Positions 53,812 through 63,542 are shown, counted from the stretch's first letter. The stretch is DNA of 64,000 nt from Thiocapsa sp. (GCF_018399035.1 NZ_CP073760.1:2732001-2796000), one strand, 5' to 3'. The notes: a model not told the origin generated them from the sequence alone. Made by a program: numbers and translations.

Positions 53812-56550
53812 TCATTGGCTGTCCTCACGTTCCAGATCCAGGCCGTAGGTCATGCCGTCGGGCAGTTTCCTGAGCAGCTCCTGAAGTTGCGCACCGGTCA
53901 AGTTCTCCACTTTGAGCTTCAGGGCGCGGACCTGAGTGCCGGTGCCGATGCCCCATGCTTCGACCTTGCCAAGCAGGTTCAGTGAGGAGGTTGCCGGGAC
54001 GGAGTAAGCGCTGTAGCCGGCGCCGTCGGCGAAGATGTCGCTGATGGTGGCCTGGCCGCCGGTCCCCGTGCCGGTGCCGCCCGCCGCGCTCGTCGAGTCG
54101 GTGGTGCCGGTTGGCTCGCCCGCACTGCCGCCGGATGGGGTCCCTCCCCCGGGGTTTGGTGCCGGCGTTGCGCTAGAGCCGGCCGCCGACCCTCCGCCGC
54201 CGGTGGCGGGGACATTCTGCGGCAGCAGAACATGGGTCTCGTCCAGGTGCTTGCCGGTTCCGAGCTTGCCGCGCATGCGGATGAAGGCGGCGTCTTCGGT
54301 CTCGTCGTCGCGTGCCTGGAGGTATTCCATACCGCGCAGGTTGATGGCGATCTTGCCCTTGGAGCAGATGCGGATGAGACGTTCCTTAATCAGGGTTTCG
54401 CCCAGCCAGGGGATGCAGTCTGCGCTGTTGGGACGCGGCTCTTTCAGCTCACGGAGGAGCTTGCCGACCGGCTCGTTGTTGGGCGCGGCAGCCAGGACGA
54501 GCTCCTCGAAATCCTCCGGGATAAAGAGGTTCTCGCGGATTGCCTTGTCGATGGCATCGGGGATCTTGGCCCCTTCGGCCTTGTGGCTCTCGATGGAGAA
54601 GCGGCAGTTGGCGGGCTGCTGAAAGCTCCAATTGGCGATGATGGCGAAGCGGTCGAAGCGGGCCTTGAGGATCTCGCGCAGCTCCTTCTGATACTTGGTT
54701 TGTAGCTTGCCGTACTCGGTGTTCTGCGTCTTCCACTGCTCGGCGAGGTAGACGCAGCGGGACAGCACCAGAAGGTCGCGATCGAGAAAGAGGTTGGTCG
54801 AGCCGTCCCTTGGAATCAGGAAGCGGACGACATTGCGATTGGATTGGAGATGGTCGCGCAGCCACAGGCCCAGCGTCGCGTCGGGTTTGGGCGGGGACTC
54901 CGGCAGCACCAGGATCGGAATGCGGTTGCCCCATTGGGCGGGGGTGTCGCTGTCGTCCAGCGTCGACCAGGGATCGGTCTTCCAGGCTACGGGCAACACG
55001 ATGACCCGGTAAGGCAAGTCGACCCCGCCCCCGCCTTCCAGGACATAGCGGATCTCTTTGGCCAGATGCGCGCTGTCCTCGCCCTGCTGGAAGAGCTTGT
55101 CGTTCCGGGCGCTGGCGATCAGCTTGGCGCGGGGATTCTCTTCCTCGCGGAAGATGAAGCGGTTGCCGTCTTCATGGATGTTGAAGCTGTTCTCGACGAT
55201 GGCGCCCAGCTCCACCTGAAAGGCGTTGTCGTCGACGGCCTTGCCGCGGGTGACATCGACCTGCAAGGTCGCCTGGTCCGCCCCGGCCTGATTGACCTCG
55301 GCCAGCGAGCGCAGCCACAAGGCGCTGATCACGGCTTCGTGGTGCGGCAGGTTCTGGCTGGCGCCGGACACCGCGTCCTTGACGGCCTCCAGATTGCGCA
55401 GTGCCTTCTCGCGGAGCTTGGCGTGGTGCTGGTTGGCGACCGAATCGAGTAAGGCGGCGATGCCGCTGGTTTCGTCGTCGAGCCGAAAATCGGCGGCCGT
55501 GAGGATGGGTTGCTTGTCGCCCGAGCGTTTATGCAGATCAGCCAGGATGCGGATCAGGTCGCGCGTGCCCTGGGCGCTGGTGGCGATCAGGACCTGGTCT
55601 TCCAACAGGTCCATCAGGTGCGGGGCATAGGGCCATGCCTCCAGAAATTCCTCGCGCACCTTGGCCTGGTCCGCCGGGGCGATCGTCTTGAGGCGGAAGT
55701 ATTCGCGAATGTGGACGTCGATCAATGCCTCGATTGCGGTCGGGTCGACCTGAATCCGGTTCTCGAACAGGCGGTGCAGCAGTAAGCGAAGGCGGTCGTG
55801 CTTGGCGGTCGGCCCTTGGAAATCGACGATGACCGGGTTGACGCGCTGGATCTGCTGGAAGGCGTCGGTCTGGCCGTTGCGCACGGACACGACCAGCAGG
55901 AGTTGGTCGGGGTGCTCCTTGGCGATCTCGGACAGGATCTGGATGAAATTGAAGGCCCAGCTCCGCCACGGAAACTGCTTGGTGTTGGTGAGTCCGTCGT
56001 ACCAGGTCTGAAATTCGTCGAGGATCAGGGCCGTCGGGGTGTGCTCGAATAGCTCCAGCAGGATCTCGTCGCTGGGGACCTCGGGTTTCTTGTCGCCCAG
56101 CCCTTCCCATTTGCCCCGGCAGTAGCCGCCGCGCGGATGGTTGTCGAACAGGACGTCCCACAGGAATTTGTAGCGCTGGCGGTGCAGGCTCTCGGTGATG
56201 ACATGCATGCCGGGGCGCAAGGGGATTTGGCCGATCTTGGCGTCGCCCAAGGTGTGAGACCAGTCGTTCAGCCAGTGCCGGGGGGCGGCTTCGTCGGTCA
56301 GGGCGTGATAGAGCGCCGCCATCAGGTGGGATTTGCCTTGGCCCCGTTCGCCCTTGAGGGTAACCGGTAGGCCCTGACCCGGTCCCGCGGCCTCGATCGT
56401 CTTGAGCACATCGTGCGACGGGTAGGTGATGCGCAGAAAGTCCCGCGCAGAAACCTGGGTGGCGCCGGTGTTGTTCTTGTTCGTCAGCTCAATGGCGGTG
56501 CCTTTCAGGCGGCGGCCTTTGAGCTCGTCGCGTAAGGTCAGGCCAAGCAT
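53812..56550 (-). CDS. DUF499 AAA-like ATPase (BREX-/PglZ-associated)
   Basis: A 912-residue predicted ATPase of the DUF499 family. Walker A is GERGQGKS at residues 67-74, Walker B LILDEF at 175-180. A long helical body follows (LLLHRLFENRIQ, EFLEAWPYAPHLMDLLEDQVLI), then a Gly/Ser/Thr-rich linker near residues 790-840 and a C-terminal small domain. DUF499 proteins accompany PglZ, a DUF1156-type methyltransferase and a SNF2 helicase in defence islands. The ATG at 56550 has a GGAGGAAG ribosome binding site. Upstream in-frame starts include 56565 (weaker) and a decayed gene. No methyltransferase lies on either side. Confidence 0.87.
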   Translation of the reverse strand: MLGLTLRDELKGRRLKGTAIELTNKNNTGATQVSARDFLRITYPSHDVLKTIEAAGPGQGLPVTLKGERGQGKSHLMAALYHALTDEAAPRHWLNDWSHTLGDAKIGQIPLRPGMHVITESLHRQRYKFLWDVLFDNHPRGGYCRGKWEGLGDKKPEVPSDEILLELFEHTPTALILDEFQTWYDGLTNTKQFPWRSWAFNFIQILSEIAKEHPDQLLLVVSVRNGQTDAFQQIQRVNPVIVDFQGPTAKHDRLRLLLHRLFENRIQVDPTAIEALIDVHIREYFRLKTIAPADQAKVREEFLEAWPYAPHLMDLLEDQVLIATSAQGTRDLIRILADLHKRSGDKQPILTAADFRLDDETSGIAALLDSVANQHHAKLREKALRNLEAVKDAVSGASQNLPHHEAVISALWLRSLAEVNQAGADQATLQVDVTRGKAVDDNAFQVELGAIVENSFNIHEDGNRFIFREEENPRAKLIASARNDKLFQQGEDSAHLAKEIRYVLEGGGGVDLPYRVIVLPVAWKTDPWSTLDDSDTPAQWGNRIPILVLPESPPKPDATLGLWLRDHLQSNRNVVRFLIPRDGSTNLFLDRDLLVLSRCVYLAEQWKTQNTEYGKLQTKYQKELREILKARFDRFAIIANWSFQQPANCRFSIESHKAEGAKIPDAIDKAIRENLFIPEDFEELVLAAAPNNEPVGKLLRELKEPRPNSADCIPWLGETLIKERLIRICSKGKIAINLRGMEYLQARDDETEDAAFIRMRGKLGTGKHLDETHVLLPQNVPATGGGGSAAGSSATPAPNPGGGTPSGGSAGEPTGTTDSTSAAGGTGTGTGGQATISDIFADGAGYSAYSVPATSSLNLLGKVEAWGIGTGTQVRALKLKVENLTGAQLQELLRKLPDGMTYGLDLEREDSQ

Positions 56551-56599
56551 GCTTCCTCCAGACATTCTCCGTTCGTCCCCTTCACCGATCGAGCGGCTT

Positions 56600-56799
56600 T
56601 CGGTGTCCTGATGCCCGGCCCCGCATCCTGTGCCGCCGGCACCGAGATCGCGATGCCTTGGCGCCCGCAATGGTCCGGGAGCGGGCCCGCGACCCGGTTC
56701 GAGACGGACCGATGCACTCGATGGGAGGTGGCGCGCAGCGCATCCTTGGATGACGGGGTCGATGCGGAAGGTCAAGGTGGCGGTCTTGATGCTCGCCAT
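56600..56799 (-). pseudogene. Frameshifted remnant of a ribbon-helix-helix antitoxin-like gene
   Basis: ATG at 56799 reads MASIKTATLTFRIDP, the first strand of a small RHH (CopG/Arc-like) protein. After a frameshift the next frame reads SSKDALRATSHRVHRSVSNR and then DHCGRQGIAI, resembling the helices and tail of the same family. At least one indel and several changes break it. It lies directly upstream of DUF499. Confidence 0.45.
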
Positions 56800-56879
56800 T
56801 GCTCGGCCTGCCGGCTGGCTGAGACTGTCCTGCAAGGTACAGGAAAAGCCCTTATCGTCCAATGTGTGCGATCGATACA

Positions 56880-57100
56880 CGAAAAGCCAAGAACGTGGCG
56901 CGCCGTTGCTCGATCACCGGACACGCGGGGCGAAACAGAAGCGACTGCGGGAGATCGTCGAGCCCGACGACGACGGCCTCCCCGGCGGTGAAGGCGGAGA
57001 CCGACTCGAAGAGCGCATCGGCCGGATCCAAGCCGAATCCAATCATCGGCGACAGGCTGCCGAGCAGGCTCATCGCGACCCGGAGCATGTCCTCGGCATC
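56880..57100 (-). pseudogene. Possible TrkH/KtrB-type potassium transporter fragment
   Basis: A frame on the minus strand reads LFESVSAFTAGEAVVVGLDD then LPQSLLF, close to the first pore-loop region of TrkH-type K+ transporters (LFE.VSA.TTTG...LP...LFWR). Nothing before or after continues the protein. It is a short orphan fragment or chance similarity. The remaining bases up to the dnaE start show no gene. Confidence 0.35.
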
Positions 57101-57327
57101 GGCTCCCGTAAAACGTCCGTAAAATCAAACCGGCCGGAAGCGAGCCCTCGCAGTCGATCCTCGGTGGTCCGCGAACGGCAGAGCACGCGGGCCATCGACC
57201 CTGTCGAGGATCCCGACCCGGATCCCGGATCCGATCTGTTTTTCCGAATCGGCGCGACACCGGCAGGCGCGTAGACTAGGCGCCCGGCATCCCCTGCCGC
57301 CATCGTCGAACCCCGATCAGGACACCC

Positions 57328-60300
57328 GTGGATCCCAGCTTCGTCCATCTGCATCTGCATTCCGAGTATTCCCTGGTCGACGGACTGGTGCGGATCAAGC
57401 CGTTGGTCAAGCGTGTCGCCGCGCTGGGGATGCCGGCGGTCGCCATCACGGACCAATGCAACTTCTTCGCCTTGGTGCGCTTCTACAAGGCTGCGGTCGC
57501 GGCCGGCCTCAAGCCGATCGCCGGGGCCGATCTGCTGGTGCGAAACCCGGAGGACGCCGCCAAACCGCACCGTCTGGTGCTGCTCGTCCAGGATGCGATC
57601 GGCTACCGCAATCTCACGCGGCTGATTTCGCGGGCCTATGTCGAGGGCCAGCATCTGGGGGTGCCGCATGTGGAGCGCGACTGGATCGCGTCCGCCGCCG
57701 AGGGTCTGATCGCGCTCTCGGGCGGGCCGCACGGCGACGTCGCTCAACTGCTCCTGAACGGGCATCGCGAGGCCGCCGAGCGGCGGCTTGCGGAGTGGCT
57801 CGCGGTCTTCGGCGACCGCTATTACCTGGAGCTGATCCGCACCGGGCGCGAGCAGGAGGATGCGCTGGTGGAGGCCAGCGTGGATCTGGCCATCCGCTCG
57901 GGTGTGCCGGTGGTGGCGACCAACGACGTGCGTTTCCTCCATCCCGAGGACTTCGAGGCCCATGAGGTCCGGGTCTGCATCCACGAAGGGCGCACCCTGG
58001 ACGACCCGCGTCGTCCACGCCGCTTCAGCGCCGAGCAGTCGCTGCGCAGTCCCGCGGAGATGGCCGAGCTCTTCGCCGACCTGCCCGAGGCGCTGGAGAA
58101 CTCGGTCGAGATCGCCAAGCGCTGCAACCTGGAGCTGACCCTCGGGAAGAACTTCCTGCCGGATTTCCCGGTGCCGGCGGGGATGACGATGGACAGCTAT
58201 TTCGCCGAGGCCTCGCGGGTCGGTCTCGAGGAGCGCCTGCAGCGCATCCTCGACCCGGAGTTGCCCGACCTCGCCGAGCAGCGCCGGCCCTATGCCGAAC
58301 GGCTCGATCTGGAGCTGTCCGTCATCATCCAGATGGGCTTCACCGGCTACTTCCTGATCGTCGCGGACTTTATCCAGTGGGCCAAGGCACAGGGCATCCC
58401 GGTCGGCCCGGGGCGCGGCTCGGGCGCCGGCTCGCTGGTCGCCTATGCGATGAAGATCACGGATCTGGACCCGATCGAGCATGACCTGCTGTTCGAGCGC
58501 TTCCTCAATCCCGAGCGCGTCTCCATGCCCGACTTCGATGTCGACTTCTGCATGGAGGGCCGCGACCGGGTCATCGACTATGTCGCGGGAAAGTACGGGC
58601 GCGAGGCCGTCTCCCAGATCATCACCTTCGGCACCATGGCGGCCAAGGCGGTGGTGCGCGATGTCGGGCGCGTCATGGGTCATCCCTACGGGTTCGTCGA
58701 CCGGGTCGCCAAGATGGTGCCCTTCGAGCTGGGGATGACCCTGGAGAAGGCGCTGACCGAGAGCGACGATCTGAAGGCCGCCTACGAGGACGACGAAGAG
58801 ATCCGGGCACTCATCGACATGGCCCGCAAGCTCGAAGGCCTGACCCGCAATGCCGGCAAGCATGCCGGCGGCGTGGTGATCGCGCCGACCAAGCTGACCG
58901 ACTTCGCCCCGCTCTACTGCGAGCAGGGCGGAGAGAACCTGGTCACCCAGTTCGACAAGGACGACGTGGAGCAGGTCGGACTGGTCAAGTTCGACTTCCT
59001 GGGTCTGCGCACGCTCACCATCATCGATTGGGCGCTCAAGACCGTGAACGCGCTGCGTCGCGAGGCCGGCGAGGCGCCGATCGACATCGAGCGGATCGAG
59101 CCGCAGGATGCCGAAGCCTTCGCGCTCCTGAAACGCTGCGAGACCACGGCGGTCTTCCAGCTGGAGTCGCGCGGCATGAAGGAGCTGATCAAGAAGCTCC
59201 AGCCCGACAACTTCGGCGACATCACCGCGCTGGTCGCACTCTTTCGCCCCGGCCCGCTGCAGTCGGGCATGGTCGACGACTTCATCAACCGCAAGCACGG
59301 CCGCGCCGAGGTCGCCTATCCGCACCCGGATCTGGAGCCCATCCTTAAACCGACCTACGGCATCATCCTTTATCAAGAGCAGGTGATGCAGATCGCCCAG
59401 GTGCTCGCAGGGTATTCGCTCGGCGGCGCCGACCTGCTGCGCCGGGCGATGGGCAAGAAGAAGCAGTCCGAGATGGACAAGCAGCGCGCCATCTTCGAGG
59501 AAGGGGCGGTCGCGCGTGGGGTCGACGGCAATGTGGCGACCTACATCTTTGACTTAATGGATAAATTTGCCGGTTACGGCTTTAACAAGTGTGTCGTTGG
59601 AGACACGCTGGTGACGGATCCATCAAGCGGTGAACGGCACTGCGTCAAGGATATCTATCGATCGGGGATCGACAGGGTCGCGAGTCTGTTGTCGGATCAC
59701 CGGATGGGCGTGAGCCCCGTTGTTCAGGTGATGGAGAACGGTATCCGGCCGGTCTTGAGACTGACCACCTCGCTCGGCAAGACACTGCGTGCGACCGGCA
59801 ATCACCCTTTGCTGACGGCAACGGGCTGGCAGCGGCTCGATGAATTGCGTGTCGGCGAGCGTATCGCCGCGCCCGCGCGATTGCCGATCGAGGGCCGTGA
59901 GCAGTGGCCCGAGCACGAGTTGGTGACCTTGGGATGGGTTCTCTCGGAAGGGAATACCTGCCATCCCAGCGGCTTCTATTTTTACAACAAGGATGTCGAG
60001 GCCAGGGATGATTTCGTGTCCGCCGCAAGCCGCTTTCCCGACACCGTGCCGACGGTGCGGCTGAGGCCGGAACGTGCCGAGACCTGGTGCGTTTACGTCG
60101 GGACCGGTCGTGATACCAGGATCAGCTGCGGAAACGGGCACAGCTTCACGCCACGCTCCGGTGCTCGATTGTGGCTGGAGCGGCTGGACATGGTCGGCCA
60201 AAAGGCGCCACAAAAACACTTTCCGCCATCCGTCTTTCGTCTCGACAATCCATGCTTGGCGGTGATTCTCGGGCGCATCTGGTCGGGAGACGGATATGTC

Positions 60301-62223
60301 GCCGCCGAAAACGCGAACAACAAGATCCCCTCTCTGGCTAGCGCCTCCCTGCGCCTGATCAGCGAGACCCAGCATCTCTTGTTGCGTTTCGGTATCGTCA
60401 GCCGACTGACGGAAAAACTCTTTCCGTATAAGGATGGGCGGGTCGGCTATACCTTGCACCTAGTCGGACGAAGGAGCATTACCGCATTTGTCGAGTTGAT
60501 CGGGCCGCACTTGGTCGGGAAAGGGAAACAATTGGAAGCGCTGCGCAGGTCGCTCGCTGAAATCCCGAGCGATCTGGAATCCGTCGACACTCTGCCGCCC
60601 GAGATCAAGCAGGCCGTCGGCTTGGAGAAGGATCGCAGTGGCCTGACGTGGCGTCAGATTGAAGCTCGCAGCGGCGTTTGCGTGAGAGCACTCTATGGCA
60701 AGGACGAGCCGCACAAGAAGGGATTTCGCCGAGCGACAATCCGCAAGCTCGCCGAGTTTTTCGACGCCGATTTACTCAGACAAGCCGCCGACGCGGAGAT
60801 CTATTGGGAGCGTGTGGTCTCGATCGAGCCGGATGGCGCGGCCATGACCTATGATCTCGAGGTTGCGGATACCCACAATTTTGTCGCCAACGACATCATC
60901 GTCCATAATTCGCATTCGGCCGCCTACGCCCTGGTCAGCTATCAAACCCTCTGGCTGAAGACGCACTACACGGCGGCCTTCATGGCGGCGGTGCTGAGTG
61001 CGGATATGGACAACACCGACAAGGTGGTGACCCTGATCGAGGAGTGTCGCGCGCTGCGTCTGCGGGTCGAGCCGCCGGCGGTCAATCGCTCCGCCTACCG
61101 CTTCACGGTCGCCGATCCGCGCACCGTCATCTACGGCATGGGCGCCATCAAGGGGGTCGGAGAGGGTGCGATCGAGGCGATCATCGCGGCACGCACGGCC
61201 GAGGGTCCGTTCCGCGATCTCTGGGACTTTTGTCGACGGATCGATCTGCACAAGGCCAACCGACGCGTTCTCGAGGCGCTGGTCCGCGCCGGCGCACTCG
61301 ACGAGCTGGGACCGAACCGGGCGACCCTGATGGCCGAGCTGCCCTTGGCGCTCAAGCTGGCAGAACAGCACCATGCGACCCGGGCGGCGGGTCAGACCGA
61401 TCTCTTCGGTGCACTGGAGCCGGTCGCCTCGCCCGAGCCCGATCCCCAACTCGCGACCGAGGTCCGTGTCGACTGGGAAGACGAGCAGCGTCTGGCGGGC
61501 GAGAAGGAGACCCTCGGGCTCTATCTGACCGGACATCCGATCGATCGCTACGAGTCCGAGCTCCAGGCGATGGCGGTCAGCCGGATCGCCAAGCTCTTGG
61601 AAACGGATCGCGAGCTGGGTCGGCGCGACCGACGCGATCGCGAGAAGCGCAGCGTCGCCGGTCTCGTGGTCTCGGTGCGTCACGGCAAGACACCGCGCGG
61701 GCGCATGGGCTCGGTGGTGCTCGACGATCGCACGGGGCGCATCGAGATCACGGTCTTCTCCGAGCTCTACGAGCAGTTGCGTCATCTGCTGGTGCCGGAT
61801 CAGATCCTGCAGGTCTCCGGGGCGCTCAATTTCGACGAGTACCGCGACAGCTGGTCCTTGCGTGCCGACGACGTGCGGACCTTCGAGCAGGCACGGGCGA
61901 GCATGGCCGATCATCTGGGGCTGATCCTGGATCTCTCGGACCCCGCTGCCCACGCCGATGGCCTCGTCCGGCTCGATGCCTTGCGCGCCGCACTCGCGGC
62001 CTTTCGCGACGGGGATCTTCCGGTCCGTCTGCGCTATCGTCGCCCGGGGGCCGCCGGCGAGCTGGTGCTCGGCGATGCCTGGCGTGTCGAGCCGGCCGAT
62101 GCCCTGCTGAAACGTCTGCGACAGCTCCTCGGGGGCGATGCGGTCAGGGTCGTCTACGAGCGCTCGCCGCTACCGACGGCGCAGACCGAGACGCAACGTC
62201 CGCGTCTGGCGGCGGTGGGCTGA
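57328..62223 (+). CDS. dnaE: DNA polymerase III alpha subunit with in-frame intein
   Basis: A 1631-residue precursor; 1191 residues after intein removal, the normal DnaE size. PHP domain: FVHLHLHSEYSLVDGL at the start. Polymerase palm: catalytic acidic motif MPDFDVDFCMEGRDR (residues ~395-415). Then NKHGRAEV... region and FAGYGFNK, which is interrupted by the intein at residues 755-1194 and continues SHSAAYALVSYQTLWLKTHY. C-terminal HhH, OB (VAGLVVSVRHGKTPRGRMG) and tau-binding parts are present. It is the replicative polymerase catalytic subunit, so splicing is essential unless there is another copy. The start is GTG after a weak CAGGACA site. The next gene overlaps by TGATG. Confidence 0.95.
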   Translation: MDPSFVHLHLHSEYSLVDGLVRIKPLVKRVAALGMPAVAITDQCNFFALVRFYKAAVAAGLKPIAGADLLVRNPEDAAKPHRLVLLVQDAIGYRNLTRLISRAYVEGQHLGVPHVERDWIASAAEGLIALSGGPHGDVAQLLLNGHREAAERRLAEWLAVFGDRYYLELIRTGREQEDALVEASVDLAIRSGVPVVATNDVRFLHPEDFEAHEVRVCIHEGRTLDDPRRPRRFSAEQSLRSPAEMAELFADLPEALENSVEIAKRCNLELTLGKNFLPDFPVPAGMTMDSYFAEASRVGLEERLQRILDPELPDLAEQRRPYAERLDLELSVIIQMGFTGYFLIVADFIQWAKAQGIPVGPGRGSGAGSLVAYAMKITDLDPIEHDLLFERFLNPERVSMPDFDVDFCMEGRDRVIDYVAGKYGREAVSQIITFGTMAAKAVVRDVGRVMGHPYGFVDRVAKMVPFELGMTLEKALTESDDLKAAYEDDEEIRALIDMARKLEGLTRNAGKHAGGVVIAPTKLTDFAPLYCEQGGENLVTQFDKDDVEQVGLVKFDFLGLRTLTIIDWALKTVNALRREAGEAPIDIERIEPQDAEAFALLKRCETTAVFQLESRGMKELIKKLQPDNFGDITALVALFRPGPLQSGMVDDFINRKHGRAEVAYPHPDLEPILKPTYGIILYQEQVMQIAQVLAGYSLGGADLLRRAMGKKKQSEMDKQRAIFEEGAVARGVDGNVATYIFDLMDKFAGYGFNKCVVGDTLVTDPSSGERHCVKDIYRSGIDRVASLLSDHRMGVSPVVQVMENGIRPVLRLTTSLGKTLRATGNHPLLTATGWQRLDELRVGERIAAPARLPIEGREQWPEHELVTLGWVLSEGNTCHPSGFYFYNKDVEARDDFVSAASRFPDTVPTVRLRPERAETWCVYVGTGRDTRISCGNGHSFTPRSGARLWLERLDMVGQKAPQKHFPPSVFRLDNPCLAVILGRIWSGDGYVAAENANNKIPSLASASLRLISETQHLLLRFGIVSRLTEKLFPYKDGRVGYTLHLVGRRSITAFVELIGPHLVGKGKQLEALRRSLAEIPSDLESVDTLPPEIKQAVGLEKDRSGLTWRQIEARSGVCVRALYGKDEPHKKGFRRATIRKLAEFFDADLLRQAADAEIYWERVVSIEPDGAAMTYDLEVADTHNFVANDIIVHNSHSAAYALVSYQTLWLKTHYTAAFMAAVLSADMDNTDKVVTLIEECRALRLRVEPPAVNRSAYRFTVADPRTVIYGMGAIKGVGEGAIEAIIAARTAEGPFRDLWDFCRRIDLHKANRRVLEALVRAGALDELGPNRATLMAELPLALKLAEQHHATRAAGQTDLFGALEPVASPEPDPQLATEVRVDWEDEQRLAGEKETLGLYLTGHPIDRYESELQAMAVSRIAKLLETDRELGRRDRRDREKRSVAGLVVSVRHGKTPRGRMGSVVLDDRTGRIEITVFSELYEQLRHLLVPDQILQVSGALNFDEYRDSWSLRADDVRTFEQARASMADHLGLILDLSDPAAHADGLVRLDALRAALAAFRDGDLPVRLRYRRPGAAGELVLGDAWRVEPADALLKRLRQLLGGDAVRVVYERSPLPTAQTETQRPRLAAVG
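59590..60909 (+). other. DnaE intein with LAGLIDADG homing endonuclease
   Basis: A 440-residue contiguous intein. Block A starts with Cys755 (CVVGDTLVTDPSSG); block B is TGNHPLLTATGW with His826. The endonuclease blocks read LVTLGWVLSEG and LAVILGRIWSGDGYV, whose acidic residues (Glu, Asp) suggest an active DOD-type endonuclease. Block F/G is TYDLEVADTHNFVANDIIVHN (two segments), ending His1193-Asn1194 before Ser1195. It also contains a small helix-turn-helix-like part (LTWRQIEARSGVCVRALYG). The insertion lies between Lys and Ser of GFNK/SHSAAY. Codon use is visibly less GC-biased than in the exteins, which fits horizontal origin. Confidence 0.93.
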
Positions 62224-63542
62224 TGCAGACCGGGCGCCTTGTTCGACAGGTCCTCGCCGTCGCGCTGCTGATCGGCGCCGGCTGGTTGATGGTCGGCCTG
62301 ATCGGCGATCTGAACCGCGTGAAGGTCCTGAAGACGGATCTCGCCGAGATCCACCATGTTCGCTACGGGCTGCTGGATGCCGACCTCTGGGTCGCGCGGA
62401 TCAGGCAGATCCTGGAAAAACGGGTCGACGAGCTGGATCTCACCGAGGCCAGTCGGGCACAGGTGACGCAGGCCGTGACCCAGTTGCTGGACACCCTGAT
62501 CCGCGAGATCGAGCGCAATCTCGCTCAGCGGCGTCCGGACCCGGGGGGAAGCTGGCTCGACCAGCTCCAGGGCGCACTGCAGCAGGGTTTGCAGGATCTG
62601 CTGCTGGATGTCGCGCGTCTGCGCGATCGGGTGCCCGAGTATGCCGATGCCTTCGTCGAGCAACTTTCCGTGCCCGGAGTGAAGGAGCAGATCAAGGCGC
62701 GGTTGCAGGTGCTGCTTCGCGATGCGGTGGCCTCGAGCGGCGCGGGGACCGATCGACGCCCGTTGGAGGCCGTCTTGGTGCGTTATGGCTGTGCGGATGT
62801 CGATGCCTGCTCGCGCCTGATCGAGACCGAGATCGGTGCGGTCCAGCCGCGGATCCAGCAACAGCTCGGGGCCGTGATCGGGCTGACGGCCTTGGTCTTC
62901 ATGGTCTCGCTCGTCGGCGGTGCACCGCGGGGGCAAGCGTCGGGCGGGACGACTGATCGGCTCGCCCCCGTCCTGCTGTTTGCACTCGTCGGCGCGACCT
63001 TCCTCCTGCTCCTCGGCGGACTCGCCACGCCCATGATCGAGGTCGATGCACGCATCACCGCCCTCACCTTTCAGCTCCTCGGCGAGCCGGTCGTCTTTAC
63101 GGATCAGGTGCTCTATTTCCAGACCAAGAGCATCCTCGACGTGATGCGGATCCTGTTCGAGTCCGGCCAGGCCGACATGCTCCTGGTGGCCGTTCTTCTG
63201 ACCCTCTTCAGCGTCGTCTTTCCCGCGCTCAAGCTCTTGGCGACCTATGCGTTTTACGACGACTGGAACGGCTCGCGCGGATCGGGGACGGTGCGATTCT
63301 TCGCGCTCAAATCCGGCAAGTGGTCGATGGCCGATGTCATGGTCGTCGCCATCTTTATGGCCTACATCGGCTTCGATGCACTGGTCGCCAATCAGCTCGG
63401 CAGCCTTCGGGGCGCGAGCGATGCGGTCGCCGTCTTGACCACCAACGGCACCTCCTTGGAGCCCGGCTTTTATCTCTTCCTCGGATTCGTCCTTGCCGGA
63501 CTCGTCCTGTCCGGTGCTCTGGAAAACCGTCTCGACCGCTAA
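62223..63542 (+). CDS. PqiA-like membrane protein with long N-terminal domain
   Basis: A 439-residue membrane protein. One N-terminal TM helix (VLAVALLIGAGWLMVGLIGDL) is followed by a ~200-residue mostly helical extracytoplasmic part (MQTG start to ~residue 215). Four more helices (~220-430) contain the paraquat-inducible protein A signature: LATPMIEVDARI, FPALKLLATYAFY and ALKSGKWSMADVMVVAIFMAYI. PqiA proteins take part in lipid transport or envelope stress. The long N-terminal domain is unusual for PqiA. The start overlaps the dnaE stop (TGATG), so it is translationally coupled. Confidence 0.8.
   Translation: MQTGRLVRQVLAVALLIGAGWLMVGLIGDLNRVKVLKTDLAEIHHVRYGLLDADLWVARIRQILEKRVDELDLTEASRAQVTQAVTQLLDTLIREIERNLAQRRPDPGGSWLDQLQGALQQGLQDLLLDVARLRDRVPEYADAFVEQLSVPGVKEQIKARLQVLLRDAVASSGAGTDRRPLEAVLVRYGCADVDACSRLIETEIGAVQPRIQQQLGAVIGLTALVFMVSLVGGAPRGQASGGTTDRLAPVLLFALVGATFLLLLGGLATPMIEVDARITALTFQLLGEPVVFTDQVLYFQTKSILDVMRILFESGQADMLLVAVLLTLFSVVFPALKLLATYAFYDDWNGSRGSGTVRFFALKSGKWSMADVMVVAIFMAYIGFDALVANQLGSLRGASDAVAVLTTNGTSLEPGFYLFLGFVLAGLVLSGALENRLDR

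Noticed and set aside
59590..60909. Split intein as in cyanobacterial DnaE
   Set aside because: The intein is contiguous, contains an endonuclease domain and lies at a different position.
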